Shown piece by piece: positions 1 through 7,960 of a stretch of DNA of 64,000 bases (the stretch's first letter is position 1; every line of letters starts with the position of its first letter). Made by a program: the position numbers and the translations under genes. Under the pieces are notes generated by a model. That model was not told the DNA's origin and made no database searches. It saw only the letters and a program-made list of their open reading frames with translations. Source of the DNA: an uncultured Pseudomonadota bacterium (GTDB lineage Bacteria > Myxococcota_A > UBA9160 > PR03). The stretch is taken from contig CAADGG010000060.1 of the NCBI GenBank assembly GCA_900696485.1, positions 113,345 through 177,344 on the forward strand. The letters run 5' to 3'.

Positions 1-356
1 AAACGAGTCGAATCGGAATCGATTGCCCATCTGTTCCAAGATGCAGACCCGAAGCCATCGACCTGCCATGAGAAACATTTTCAGGTTGTGCTTCGCATTG
101 CACCGGAGTTGCTCTCTGCAAGTACATCATCGGTTCAGACATATGCATCTTGAGTGCAGAGACACGATATTCTGTCGGGATCCTGCATCTTTAGACTGCC
201 GGACCCACAAGCCTCGGTAGAAACACCGATGCACCTTCGGAAGTTCACCGTACCGTGTAGAGAAGAAGCATGAACGCAGGCACTCGAAGATCAAGGAATG
301 ACCTTCACTGATCGAAACGAGCTGCTCGGGAATGAGATCTGCGGCCGAGAGACGCT
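1..356. other. Intergenic region, no gene recognised
   Basis: No reading frame here resembles a known protein, and the short frames lack a convincing ribosome binding site. The base composition is lower in GC than the neighbouring genes, as expected for a regulatory spacer beyond the 3' end of fliG. GGTAGAAAC at about 216-224 is the reverse complement of GTTTCTACC, which also occurs upstream of the first NarL-type regulator at about 3083-3092. It may be part of a regulator site, but that rests on two copies only. Confidence 0.5.
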
Positions 357-1352
357 CTAGACGAGCGTCTCGTCCGCGTCGTCGCCCAGTGAGATCTCAC
401 CCTGATCCGCGAGGCTACGAGCGAGATCGACGATCTCGCGCTGCTTCGCCTCGACCTCGGAGAGACGGCGCGGCGGCATCATCTCCTGCTCTTCCAGCAG
501 GGACTGACGGGCACGGTTGGAGAGATTCGAGAGCACTTTGTCGCGAATTGTCTCGGAGGCCGCCTTGAGGGCGATCACGAGGTCTTCGACCGGGATGTTC
601 TGGAGAAGCTTCTTGAAGCCTCGATCGTCGATCTGCGCCAGATGGTCGAACGTCAACATCGAGCGACGGATCTCTTCGGCGATCCTCTCATCCCGCACGC
701 GAAGCGATTCGAGGAGGGCATCGCCGTCCGCCTTCCGCATCTGCGCGAGGACCTCGGCGGCGGCCGAGACGCCTCGCCCGGTCGTGGCGGTCCGCAGGCG
801 CTCGGAGAACAGCTCCTCCAGGCCCTTGGCGACGTCCTCGAGGACTTCCGCTGCGACTGGCTCGAGGGAGGCCAGCCGACGAATCACCGGAGCTCGAGTG
901 GTCTCCGAAAGAGCCGCCATCACCGCCGCCCCGCGAGGGGCCGGAAGCTGTGACAGGATCAGCGCAATGGTCTGGATGTCTTCCGCATCGATCCTGTGCG
1001 CGATGAACGTGGGGGTATGTGGATGGAGTTGCCAGGAGATCGGTTCCTCCTTCCGCCGGTAGAAGATCCGCAGGGACTCGGCACGCTCTTCCGGAAGCGC
1101 ACGCTCGATCAGGTCGAGCGCGCGCGGCGCGCCGCCACGGATCCCGTCGTTCGCTTCGATGCGTGCGCGGAACTCCTCCAGCACGGCGGCCTGCGTTTCG
1201 GGCGGCACGGTCTCGAGCGTTGCGACGGCGGCCAGGACCTCCTCGACCTCGACCTCGCTGAGACGGCCGAGAAGCGTGCGCGCAGCGTCCTCGGGCAGCG
1301 AGAGGAGAACCACCGCTGCCTTGTCGGTCCCGGACAGTCCTGCGAGATCCAA
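357..1352 (-). CDS. fliG: Flagellar motor switch protein FliG
   Basis: Rotor C-ring protein of the flagellar motor: the stator acts on it to make torque and it takes part in setting rotation direction. At about 331 residues it has the family's usual length. The N-terminal region opens with LSGTDKAAVVLLSLPE, and the C-terminal torque domain carries LAQIDDRGFKKLLQNI and EDLVIALKAASETIRDK. TTG at 1352 is chosen because GGAGGG lies 7-8 bases upstream and the first family helix follows at once; reading back to 1511 would overlap the preceding gene. The middle-domain EHPQ signature is replaced by AEDIQ, which is unusual. It is the last gene of a minus-strand run starting at motA; no other C-ring genes are in view. 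Confidence 0.93.
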   Translation of the reverse strand: MDLAGLSGTDKAAVVLLSLPEDAARTLLGRLSEVEVEEVLAAVATLETVPPETQAAVLEEFRARIEANDGIRGGAPRALDLIERALPEERAESLRIFYRRKEEPISWQLHPHTPTFIAHRIDAEDIQTIALILSQLPAPRGAAVMAALSETTRAPVIRRLASLEPVAAEVLEDVAKGLEELFSERLRTATTGRGVSAAAEVLAQMRKADGDALLESLRVRDERIAEEIRRSMLTFDHLAQIDDRGFKKLLQNIPVEDLVIALKAASETIRDKVLSNLSNRARQSLLEEQEMMPPRRLSEVEAKQREIVDLARSLADQGEISLGDDADETLV

Positions 1353-1405
1353 TCGCGTTCCCTCCGGCTCAAGCGTCGATGCCGCAGCGCTCGACCGGCT
1401 CCGAA

Positions 1406-2230
1406 TCAGAGCTGTTCGCTCAGCTCCGTGAGCAGGATCCCCGCGCGACGGGCGTAGGCAAGGGTCACGGAGTGGGCGATCCGCTGGGCCAGCCAGGGCC
1501 TGGCGGCGCACAGATACCGGAACGCGCCTTCGTGGATCTCGAGAAGCCGCACGTCGTCATGCGCAAGTGCAGACTCGCCCGGCAGACCTTCGGCCACGAT
1601 GGAGAGCCCCCCGAACATACGACCCGGGCCGAGCCGTGCGAGCGTACGGTCGGCAACGCCTCTCAGTCGCAGTTGTAGGATCACATGGCCGGAGAGGACG
1701 ATGAAGATCGACGCTTCGCCGGAGCGCTGTACATCACTGCGGTAGACGTAGCGTCCAGCGGGAACGTCACGCCAACGACTCGCGTGCGCCACTCCCACCG
1801 CCTCGTCGGGTGAGAGATGAGCCAGGTCCGAGTCGCCGTGGAGGAAGCGGGCGAGCAGCTTGCCGCCGTCCATGACCAGATCCCAGAGTTGATCGATGAC
1901 GCCGGGATCCGGCTCGAGGAACTCGATCCCGGTGAGAATCACCTGCCCCGCGTGCTCGACCCGCTGCCAGAGTCCCTTGGCCTCGAGGGAGATCTTTCCG
2001 TTCGGAAGCACGAGCACGACCCGATGCACCGACTGGAACGAGAACGGCGAGGCCGTCGCGATACAGACACCGCCGATGCCGAGATCTCGCGTGCGCGCGG
2101 CCAACCCGCCTCGGAAGTCACGGCTGAAGACCGAAGCTTCGTAGTCGGCTCCGACACGCGGAACCGCTCGTAGCTGGAGCATCTGCTCGAAGGTTCGAGT
2201 AGTCGTCGTTCCGGGCGTCGAAACTTCCAT
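1406..2230 (-). CDS. PilZ domain plus cyclic-nucleotide-binding-like domain protein
   Basis: Likely cytoplasmic sensor acting on the flagellar motor. The N-terminal part (about residues 20-120) is a PilZ domain with the c-di-GMP binding signature: an RAVPR (RxxxR) motif, then DLGIGGVCI, matching the D/NxSxxG type. The C-terminal part (about 150-270) resembles a cyclic-nucleotide-binding beta-roll with GPGRMFGGLSIV in place of the usual PGxxFGE motif. The arginine expected in the phosphate-binding cassette is not evident (PGESALAHDD), so nucleotide binding is doubtful. It lies 53 bases upstream of the fliG start in the same operon, which supports a motor-control role. PilZ assignment is firm; ligand for the second domain is unknown. 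Confidence 0.8.
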   Translation of the reverse strand: MEVSTPGTTTTRTFEQMLQLRAVPRVGADYEASVFSRDFRGGLAARTRDLGIGGVCIATASPFSFQSVHRVVLVLPNGKISLEAKGLWQRVEHAGQVILTGIEFLEPDPGVIDQLWDLVMDGGKLLARFLHGDSDLAHLSPDEAVGVAHASRWRDVPAGRYVYRSDVQRSGEASIFIVLSGHVILQLRLRGVADRTLARLGPGRMFGGLSIVAEGLPGESALAHDDVRLLEIHEGAFRYLCAARPWLAQRIAHSVTLAYARRAGILLTELSEQL

Positions 2231-2273
2231 GACGGATCCTCGTGGCGACCGGCGTCACCGAACGAATCATTCC

Positions 2274-2915
2274 TCAGAGCGTGATGAGTCCTTCGTGGAT
2301 CGCCACCCGGACCAGCTTCGATGCCTTCCGGATCTTCAGCTTACCCATCAGATTGCAGCGATGCGTATCCACCGTCTTCAGCGATACCCCGAGCAAAGAT
2401 GCGATCTCCTTGCTCGAAAGACCTTCGGCGATCAACTGCAGAACCTCGCGTTCGCGACCGGTGAGCAGCGCTACGGGCGAGTCTGCACTCCCTGGCTGGG
2501 CGATCGCATCGACGGCGAAATGGGCGATCGACGGCGAAAGATAGGACTGGCCGAGCGCCGTAGCGCGCACTGCCTCGACGAGCTCGTGTCCACTTGCGGT
2601 CTTGACCACGTAGCCGACGGCACCGGCCCGCAGCGACTGCGTCACCTGTGTGTGACCCTCGCTGTGCGAGAGTACGAGGCAGCGTGTGCGCGGAGATAGC
2701 TGACGGATCCGTCGGATGGCCTCGATGCCGGAGAGCCGCGAGAGCGTCGCTTCGAGAACGATGACGTCGGGTTCGAGCAGGGTTGCCTGTTCGATCGCCT
2801 GCTGACCGTCGCCCGCCTCCCCGACGACGATGAGATCCTCATGCGCTTCGAGGATTCTCCGGATGCCTTCGCGGACCACACGGTGATCGTCCACGAGCAG
2901 AATGCGTGCAGCCAC
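2274..2915 (-). CDS. NarL-type response regulator with Glu at the phosphoacceptor site
   Basis: DNA-binding response regulator: receiver domain (about residues 1-120) and LuxR-type helix-turn-helix (about 145-213; LTGREREVLQLIAEGLSSKEI). The acidic pair (LLVDD) and the switch lysine (GYVVKT) are present. The residue aligned with the phosphoacceptor Asp is Glu (DVIVLEATLSRLSG, against DVAIVDLWMPGLSG in the neighbouring paralogue). Glu there can mimic phosphorylation, so the protein may be constitutively active or respond to something else. GTG at 2915 is chosen: GGGGGAG lies 8 bases upstream and the length (213) is normal. ATG codons at 2936 and 2954 are alternatives. It is in the flagellar gene run, so flagellar genes are plausible targets. 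Confidence 0.85.
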   Translation of the reverse strand: MAARILLVDDHRVVREGIRRILEAHEDLIVVGEAGDGQQAIEQATLLEPDVIVLEATLSRLSGIEAIRRIRQLSPRTRCLVLSHSEGHTQVTQSLRAGAVGYVVKTASGHELVEAVRATALGQSYLSPSIAHFAVDAIAQPGSADSPVALLTGREREVLQLIAEGLSSKEIASLLGVSLKTVDTHRCNLMGKLKIRKASKLVRVAIHEGLITL

Positions 2916-3117
2916 GAAGCGTACTCCCCCGGCCATGAGTGATGTCTCGGCCATGGGGTCTAGATCGGTCCGAAGCGTCACCGGCGAGATCGGGAGAAAG
3001 ATGGATTCTGCGCACGAAAACTCCGGAGCGACGGAGAGTCGTTCGACCGAGCGGAGTCGGTGTTTCACCGGAAGCGACTAGGGGTTTCTACCGATCCCCG
3101 ACATGTGTCATCACGGC

Positions 3118-3747
3118 TCAGCTCTCGACGAGACCTTCGCGAATCGCAATGCGCACCAGCAAAGATGCCTTCCGCACGCCGAGCTTGGCCATCAGACGAG
3201 CCCGATGCGCTTCGGCGGTCTTGATCGAAACGCCGAGCTTCGTGGCGATCTCCTTGGCCGAGAGACCCTCCGCAATCAGCTGCATGACCTCGCGCTCACG
3301 TGGGGTCAGCACCGAGAGCAAGGTGGATCCGGCACCGTCTTCGGCGCGAACCGACTGCACGAGATGGTGCGAAACCGACGGCGAGACGTAGAAGTTGCCG
3401 CGGCTCACCGCCTCGATGGCATCGAGGAGCTGACGCGCAGGGGCGGTCTTGACCACATACCCTGCGGCGCCGGCGCGGAGCGCATCGCGAACATGCACGA
3501 GATCCTCGTGCATCGTCAGGATCAGGACTCGCGTCGAAGACCCGCTCTGCGTGATCTGGCGGGCCGCGTCCGCCCCGGAGAGCCCGGGCATCCAGAGATC
3601 CACGATCGCGACGTCCGGACGATGGGTCTGGACTGCCTCGACGAGTTCTCGCCCCTCGGACGCCTCGGCAACGATGCGGAGTCCCGGGCGCTCCTCGATG
3701 TACTTGCGCAGGACGTCCCGCACCAGGGCATGGTCATCCGCCAACAC
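3118..3747 (-). CDS. NarL-type response regulator
   Basis: Two-domain response regulator with intact phosphorylation site (AIVDLWMPGLSG), acidic pair (LADDHALVRD), switch threonine (LILTMHED) and lysine (VVKTAPA), then a LuxR-type DNA-binding domain (LTPREREVMQLIAEGLSAKEI). It is a close paralogue of the regulator 200 bases downstream, suggesting tandem duplication followed by loss of the phosphoacceptor in one copy. The GTG at 3747 gives a receiver missing the first residues of its first strand. The frame stays open upstream to a TAG near 3790, so a non-standard upstream start is possible. No partner histidine kinase is adjacent. Confidence 0.85.
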   Translation of the reverse strand: MLADDHALVRDVLRKYIEERPGLRIVAEASEGRELVEAVQTHRPDVAIVDLWMPGLSGADAARQITQSGSSTRVLILTMHEDLVHVRDALRAGAAGYVVKTAPARQLLDAIEAVSRGNFYVSPSVSHHLVQSVRAEDGAGSTLLSVLTPREREVMQLIAEGLSAKEIATKLGVSIKTAEAHRARLMAKLGVRKASLLVRIAIREGLVES

Positions 3748-3881
3748 GATCGTCGTTTCGATGTCGAGTCCACCTTCGATCGTGCGGATCTCCTAGAGGC
3801 CCGCAAGGGAGACACTCATCACGTCTTCACGACGTCGACGCGAAGGCGCTCACCGGGTTCGAGGCACTGAGAGCGGTCCGC

Positions 3882-3910
3882 AGTATACAACGTACGTGCA
3901 TCGATCGAAA
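3882..3910 (-). promoter_or_regulatory. Candidate sigma-70-type promoter for the two response regulators
   Basis: On the minus strand a TATACT hexamer (3882-3887) sits 17 bases downstream of TTTCGA (3905-3910). The -10 is one base from TATAAT and the spacing is ideal; the -35 is weak. It lies about 135 bases upstream of the start at 3747. The 3748-4115 spacer between motB and the regulators otherwise shows no gene. Confidence 0.4.
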
Positions 3911-4115
3911 CGGCTTTCCGAATGACTCGGCCTCTTGGCCGATGGCATGTTGAGGGAACCCCGCACTCGTGTCGGCGCGTGGTCATTCTTGTCCAATCGC
4001 ACTTCGTTCGATGCGCGCCGCGGCTCTTCGCTCGCGTCGTCACGACCGGCGCCGCTCCGCTCGGTTCTCGATCCGCAGCCACGCCTTTCGCCGGACCCCA
4101 CGCGAACGGATGACG

Positions 4116-4964
4116 CTACGAGGAAGGAGACTCCGGGAGTGGCATCAGGATCGAGATCCGTCGATTGCGGGGATCCTCGGGCCGCTCGGTGAAGCGCGGA
4201 CGTTCCGCGGCGTATCCGCGGATCTCTTTGATCTGCGAGCGGTCGAGTCCTTTCGCCACGAGCAACTTCCGGGCGGCGTTGGCGCGGTCCGTCGATAGAT
4301 CCCAGTTCGAATAGGACTCGCTCGCATAGGCGAGACTGTCCGTGTGGCCTTCGATCACGACGGCGTGCCGACTCGCCGCGATCGTCGGCGCCAGCACGCG
4401 GACGACCTCGCTCCCGACTCCCGTCAATTGCCTGCTGCCGCGCTCGAAGAAGGTGCCCTTCTCGGACTCCATCAACTCGATCCGCAGGCCCTCCTCCGTG
4501 AGCTCCACCTGGACCAGGTGCGAGATCTCGGAGAAGCCCGGCAGATCCGCGAGAACCTCTCGTACCCGTTCGGCGAGGCGCTCGAGCTGTTCCTCCTCGC
4601 GCTCGTGGGCTGCCTGCTCCATGGCTCGAGAGGCCGGAAGCTCGAGGATTCCGGACTGCCCTTCCGTGGCGCCGCTCCCCGCCGACAGGATCCCATCGGC
4701 CCCTTGACTCGACTTCGAGCCCGCCAGTTGCTCCGTTCCCAGGGGATCCCGGAAGTAGCCTCCCACGGCCGTCTTCACATCCTTGTTCTGATTCACGAGC
4801 CACATCACCAGGAAGAACGCCATCATCGCGGTCACGAAATCGGCGTAGGCCACCTTCCAGGCGCCGCCGTGATGGGGAGTGTGATGTTTCTTGTGTTTGC
4901 GGACGACGATCAGCGTCGGACGCGAGGCTCCCGCCGCGTGGCCCCCGCCACTTCGGTCAGCCAT
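4116..4964 (-). CDS. motB: Flagellar motor stator protein MotB
   Basis: Stator subunit anchored to peptidoglycan; with MotA it forms the proton channel that drives the flagellum. About 282 residues. A basic N-terminus (RKHKKHH) precedes one membrane segment, YADFVTAMMAFFLVMWLV, which contains the proton-binding aspartate. The C-terminal OmpA-like domain carries the peptidoglycan-binding stretch EGHTDSLAYASESYSNWDL. ATG at 4964 is used because it overlaps the motA stop (translational coupling) and puts the membrane helix at the usual distance; the frame can be read back to 5081 but that part lies inside motA. Confidence 0.95.
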   Translation of the reverse strand: MADRSGGGHAAGASRPTLIVVRKHKKHHTPHHGGAWKVAYADFVTAMMAFFLVMWLVNQNKDVKTAVGGYFRDPLGTEQLAGSKSSQGADGILSAGSGATEGQSGILELPASRAMEQAAHEREEEQLERLAERVREVLADLPGFSEISHLVQVELTEEGLRIELMESEKGTFFERGSRQLTGVGSEVVRVLAPTIAASRHAVVIEGHTDSLAYASESYSNWDLSTDRANAARKLLVAKGLDRSQIKEIRGYAAERPRFTERPEDPRNRRISILMPLPESPSS

Positions 4965-5832
4965 TGGCGCCACCGGCCGCGCGAAGGCTTCGGCAGGCCT
5001 CGGCGAGCTCCGCCGAAGTCGGCCGGACGTCCGCTGGCAGCGAGCGACGCGCGAGTTCGACGGCCACGGTCGGATTCGCACCCTTGTAGATGGAAATCAG
5101 GACCTCCTTGATCGCCGCCATATAGGCCACCCGATCCTCGACCTTGGCTGCGATGTTGCCCGCCATCGGCTGGACGATGCCATACGAGAGCAGCACACCG
5201 AGGAAGGTTCCGACGAGTGCGGCGCCCACGTGCTTGCCGATCTCGCTCGGGGGTCCGTCGATGTGGCCCATCGTCACGACGATGCCGAGCACCGCTGCGA
5301 CGATCCCGAGGCCCGGGAGGGCATCCCCCATGATGACGAGCGCCCGCGCCGGGCGCGCCTCCTCTTCCTTCTGGATCTCGAGATCCGCGTCCAGCAGCTC
5401 GGCAAGTTCATGCTCTCCGAGCTTGACGCCCGACGTGAACAGCTCGAGCGTGTCGGTGAGAAAGATCAACGCGCGGTGATCCGCGGTGAAGCGAGCATAC
5501 TTGCTGAGGATCGGACTCTTCCGCGGATCTTCGAGATGTTGTTCGAGCGCCACGAGCCCCTCGCGGCGCGCCACGGTGAGGAGTTCGAATCCCATCTGCA
5601 GGACCTCGAGGTAGTCACGCGGCGCCTTGCTGCCGGTGAAGAGCCAGGGGATCTGCTTCGAGAGATCTCGGAGCACCGGGAGCGGCTGGCCCACGACGAG
5701 AGCACCGATCGCCGCGCCTCCGATCACGACGAACTCGGCGGGCTGAACGAGTACGCCGAACTTGCCCCCGGCCATCGCGAAGCCAACCAGGACCGAGCCG
5801 AGAACGATCACGAACCCGATGATCGCGACCAT
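4957..5832 (-). CDS. motA: Flagellar motor stator protein MotA
   Basis: Membrane stator subunit that couples proton flow to rotation through contact with FliG. About 291 residues, as in the family. The N-terminal helix is VAIIGFVIVLGSVLVGFAMA, a large cytoplasmic loop follows, and the conserved pair of C-terminal helices contains GDALPGLGIVAAVLGIVVT and GTFLGVLLSYGIVQP, including the key prolines. ATG at 5832 has GGAGGGGAG just upstream; the frame opens earlier (5931) but the extension lacks family similarity. It overlaps motB by 8 bases and is the first gene of the minus-strand motor operon. Confidence 0.95.
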   Translation of the reverse strand: MVAIIGFVIVLGSVLVGFAMAGGKFGVLVQPAEFVVIGGAAIGALVVGQPLPVLRDLSKQIPWLFTGSKAPRDYLEVLQMGFELLTVARREGLVALEQHLEDPRKSPILSKYARFTADHRALIFLTDTLELFTSGVKLGEHELAELLDADLEIQKEEEARPARALVIMGDALPGLGIVAAVLGIVVTMGHIDGPPSEIGKHVGAALVGTFLGVLLSYGIVQPMAGNIAAKVEDRVAYMAAIKEVLISIYKGANPTVAVELARRSLPADVRPTSAELAEACRSLRAAGGANG

Positions 5833-5976
5833 TCCGCACTCCCCTCCGATCCCCACGCCCGAGACTTCATCACCGTGCAGCATCGTCATCGTCCACGGAA
5901 TCGATACCCTTGAGATTCGTGGAAGCGACACCGAGAGGAGACGCTACAGTCGAGCTTCGCCTCGGAATCGAGAAGC

Positions 5977-5994
5977 CTAGGGAGTTCTCCCTAG
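5977..5994. promoter_or_regulatory. 18-base palindrome in the motA/PilZ divergent spacer
   Basis: CTAGGGAGTTCTCCCTAG is a perfect 8+2+8 inverted repeat, about 145 bases upstream of motA and 130 bases upstream of the divergent PilZ gene. A related but imperfect sequence (CTAGGGGTTTCTACC) lies at about 3078-3092, upstream of the NarL-type regulator at 2915. Size and symmetry fit a dimeric helix-turn-helix regulator such as the NarL-type proteins encoded next door; the assignment is inference. Confidence 0.4.
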
Positions 5995-6121
5995 ACTCGA
6001 TCCGTACGAAAAGACCTGCGGATCGCGACCAGGAGCCAGCTCGTCGCGCACCCGTGGTCCGGGAGTCCTCTCGAAACGCCGCTCCTCAATCGCGAGCCTC
6101 GGGCGACCGATCCGTCACGAC

Positions 6122-6748
6122 GTGCGAAGCATCGGCCAGCGGATTCTTCACAGTGGTGAGCGTGTGTACCTGCTTGCCGAAGACGGAAGCGAGTACGGAG
6201 GCGCCGTCGTCGAACGGGTCCGCCACGGTCTCATCTGGTTGAATCGACGCGATCCTCCCGGTGCCGATGGCGCGTGTCTCGTGCTCGAGCGTCGGATCGA
6301 CAGCGACGCCGTCTACCGCGCTCCCGTGCGGATCGAGATCCTCTCCTCCGAAGCCTGGGCCCTCCGGATCCTCGGCGATTGGAGCCGCGTCCAGCGCCGC
6401 CAGGACGTCCGGGTTGCGACCCGCGGGATCCATCTCGAACTCTCCTCGTCGCCCGAAGACGAAGCGTTCCTGTGTTCGCCGATGGTCGATCTCAGCGCGG
6501 GCGGCACGGCCCTTCGCTCCGAGTCGGGATTGGCCGCAGGCCTCGTTTCCGGGAGCAAGGTCCATTGCCGGTTCACCGTTCCGGGGGTCGGAACCTTCGA
6601 CATCGATGCCGAGGTGATCCGCGTCCAATCGTTGCCGCACGCGGACGGATCGAGCCGGATCGCCTTGCGCTTCGTCGCCCTCGATCCGAGCCTCGAAAGT
6701 GAGATCCGGCGCTGGGTCCTGCACGTACAGGCCCGTCAGGCGCGCTGA
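6122..6748 (+). CDS. PilZ domain protein, YcgR-like flagellar brake candidate
   Basis: Cytoplasmic c-di-GMP-responsive protein of about 208 residues. The N-terminal half (about 1-90) resembles the YcgR N-terminal barrel (GERVYLLAEDGSEYGG). The C-terminal PilZ domain has the RxxxR-type motif (QRRQDVRV) and DLSAGGTAL, the complete c-di-GMP binding signature. It begins with GTG at 6122, divergent from motA, so a role in slowing or reprogramming the motor is plausible. The family is known to bind MotA or FliG, but nothing here shows which. Confidence 0.82.
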   Translation: MRSIGQRILHSGERVYLLAEDGSEYGGAVVERVRHGLIWLNRRDPPGADGACLVLERRIDSDAVYRAPVRIEILSSEAWALRILGDWSRVQRRQDVRVATRGIHLELSSSPEDEAFLCSPMVDLSAGGTALRSESGLAAGLVSGSKVHCRFTVPGVGTFDIDAEVIRVQSLPHADGSSRIALRFVALDPSLESEIRRWVLHVQARQAR

Positions 6749-6894
6749 GCGCCCCACCGCGACGGCGGGTGCCGGCCAGTCGGCAAACTCGGTCCGAGGT
6801 GTTTCATCCTGCATCACGGGGAGTGCACTTCGGGATCTCGCGGTGGCGTGTGCGCTCGCCCACTGCTCCGCCCTCCGCGTGCTGCGCGTGGCTT

Positions 6895-6910
6895 TGGCAC
6901 TCATCTTGCT
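6895..6910 (+). promoter_or_regulatory. Sigma-54 promoter upstream of the glycosylation operon
   Basis: TGGCAC (6895-6900), five bases, then TTGCT (6906-6910) is an essentially perfect -24/-12 element. It lies about 80 bases before the pseB start and reads toward it. Sigma-54 commonly controls middle and late flagellar genes in polarly flagellated bacteria, so the glycosylation genes are probably made together with the flagellum. The rest of the 6749-6988 spacer shows no gene. Confidence 0.75.
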
Positions 6911-6988
6911 TTGTCCTGTTTCCAGTCCATGGCGATCCGAGCGAAGCAGCCCCGATGAGGCCGCGTCGCATGCGAGGAGAATCGCGTC

Positions 6989-7960
6989 GTGCGCAAGCAA
7001 CCGCAGCAGATCCTGCTCACCGGAGGAACCGGGTCGTTCGGCCACGCCTTCGTCGAGCATGCGCTTGGCCGGAACGACACCAGCGTCCTTCGTATCTACA
7101 GCCGGGACGAGCTCAAGCAATACGAGATGGCGCAGCGTTTCGGACAACATCCGAGACTCCGGTTCCTGCTCGGCGACGTCCGGGATCGCCAGCGGCTCGC
7201 GCGCGCGATGCACGGCGTCGACCTCGTCGTCCACGCGGCGGCGATGAAGCAGGTTCCGCTCTGCGAATACAATCCCGCCGAAGCCGTGAAGACCAACATC
7301 ATCGGCGCCCAGAACGTCATCGACTGCGCCATCGACGCCGGCGTCGCCCGCACGGTCGCTCTGTCGACCGACAAAGCCGTGAACCCCGCCAACCTCTATG
7401 GAGCGACCAAGCTCTGCGCCGAGAAGCTCTTCGTCCAGGGCAACGTCTACGCAGGCCCGAGGAACTTCCGATTCAGCTGCGTCCGCTACGGAAACGTCAT
7501 CGGGAGCCGCGGCAGCGTGATTCCGCTGTTCCGTAGGCAGGCCGAAACGGGCGTGCTCACGCTGACGGACGAACGCATGACGCGGTTCTGGATCTCTCTC
7601 CCGCAGGCGATCGAGTTCGTCTGGCTCGCCGTGACGCAGATGAGCGGAGGCGAGATCTTCGTGCCGAAGATCCCGAGCATGCGCGTCGCGGATCTCGCGC
7701 GTGCGATCGCCCCGGACGCCCTGCTGAAGGAAGTCGGATGTCGCCCCGGCGAGAAGATCCACGAACTCCTGCTCACGGCCGAGGAGGCCGAGGCAACCCG
7801 CGAGTATCCGACCTATTTCATCGTCGGCGGAGCCGATCCGCAGCCGGGTGGGCGCCCGGTTCCCGCCGGATTCTCGTACGCCAGTGATCGCAACACCCAG
7901 TGGCTCGACGTCGACCAGCTCGGTGAGATGGTCGCTTCCCTCGAGATGTGCGGTGCCTGA
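6989..7960 (+). CDS. pseB: UDP-GlcNAc 4,6-dehydratase (inverting), PseB
   Basis: Short-chain dehydrogenase/reductase acting in the cytosol on UDP-N-acetylglucosamine, first step of pseudaminic acid synthesis. The NAD(P)-binding motif is at the N-terminus (LLTGGTGSFGHAFVEH), the family's DELKQYEM follows, and the catalytic region includes ALSTDKAVNPANLYGATK with K and Y/K residues typical of inverting dehydratases. About 323 residues, normal length. GTG at 6989 has AGGAG about 10 bases upstream. First gene after the sigma-54 promoter; its end overlaps the start of pseC. Confidence 0.92.
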   Translation: MRKQPQQILLTGGTGSFGHAFVEHALGRNDTSVLRIYSRDELKQYEMAQRFGQHPRLRFLLGDVRDRQRLARAMHGVDLVVHAAAMKQVPLCEYNPAEAVKTNIIGAQNVIDCAIDAGVARTVALSTDKAVNPANLYGATKLCAEKLFVQGNVYAGPRNFRFSCVRYGNVIGSRGSVIPLFRRQAETGVLTLTDERMTRFWISLPQAIEFVWLAVTQMSGGEIFVPKIPSMRVADLARAIAPDALLKEVGCRPGEKIHELLLTAEEAEATREYPTYFIVGGADPQPGGRPVPAGFSYASDRNTQWLDVDQLGEMVASLEMCGA

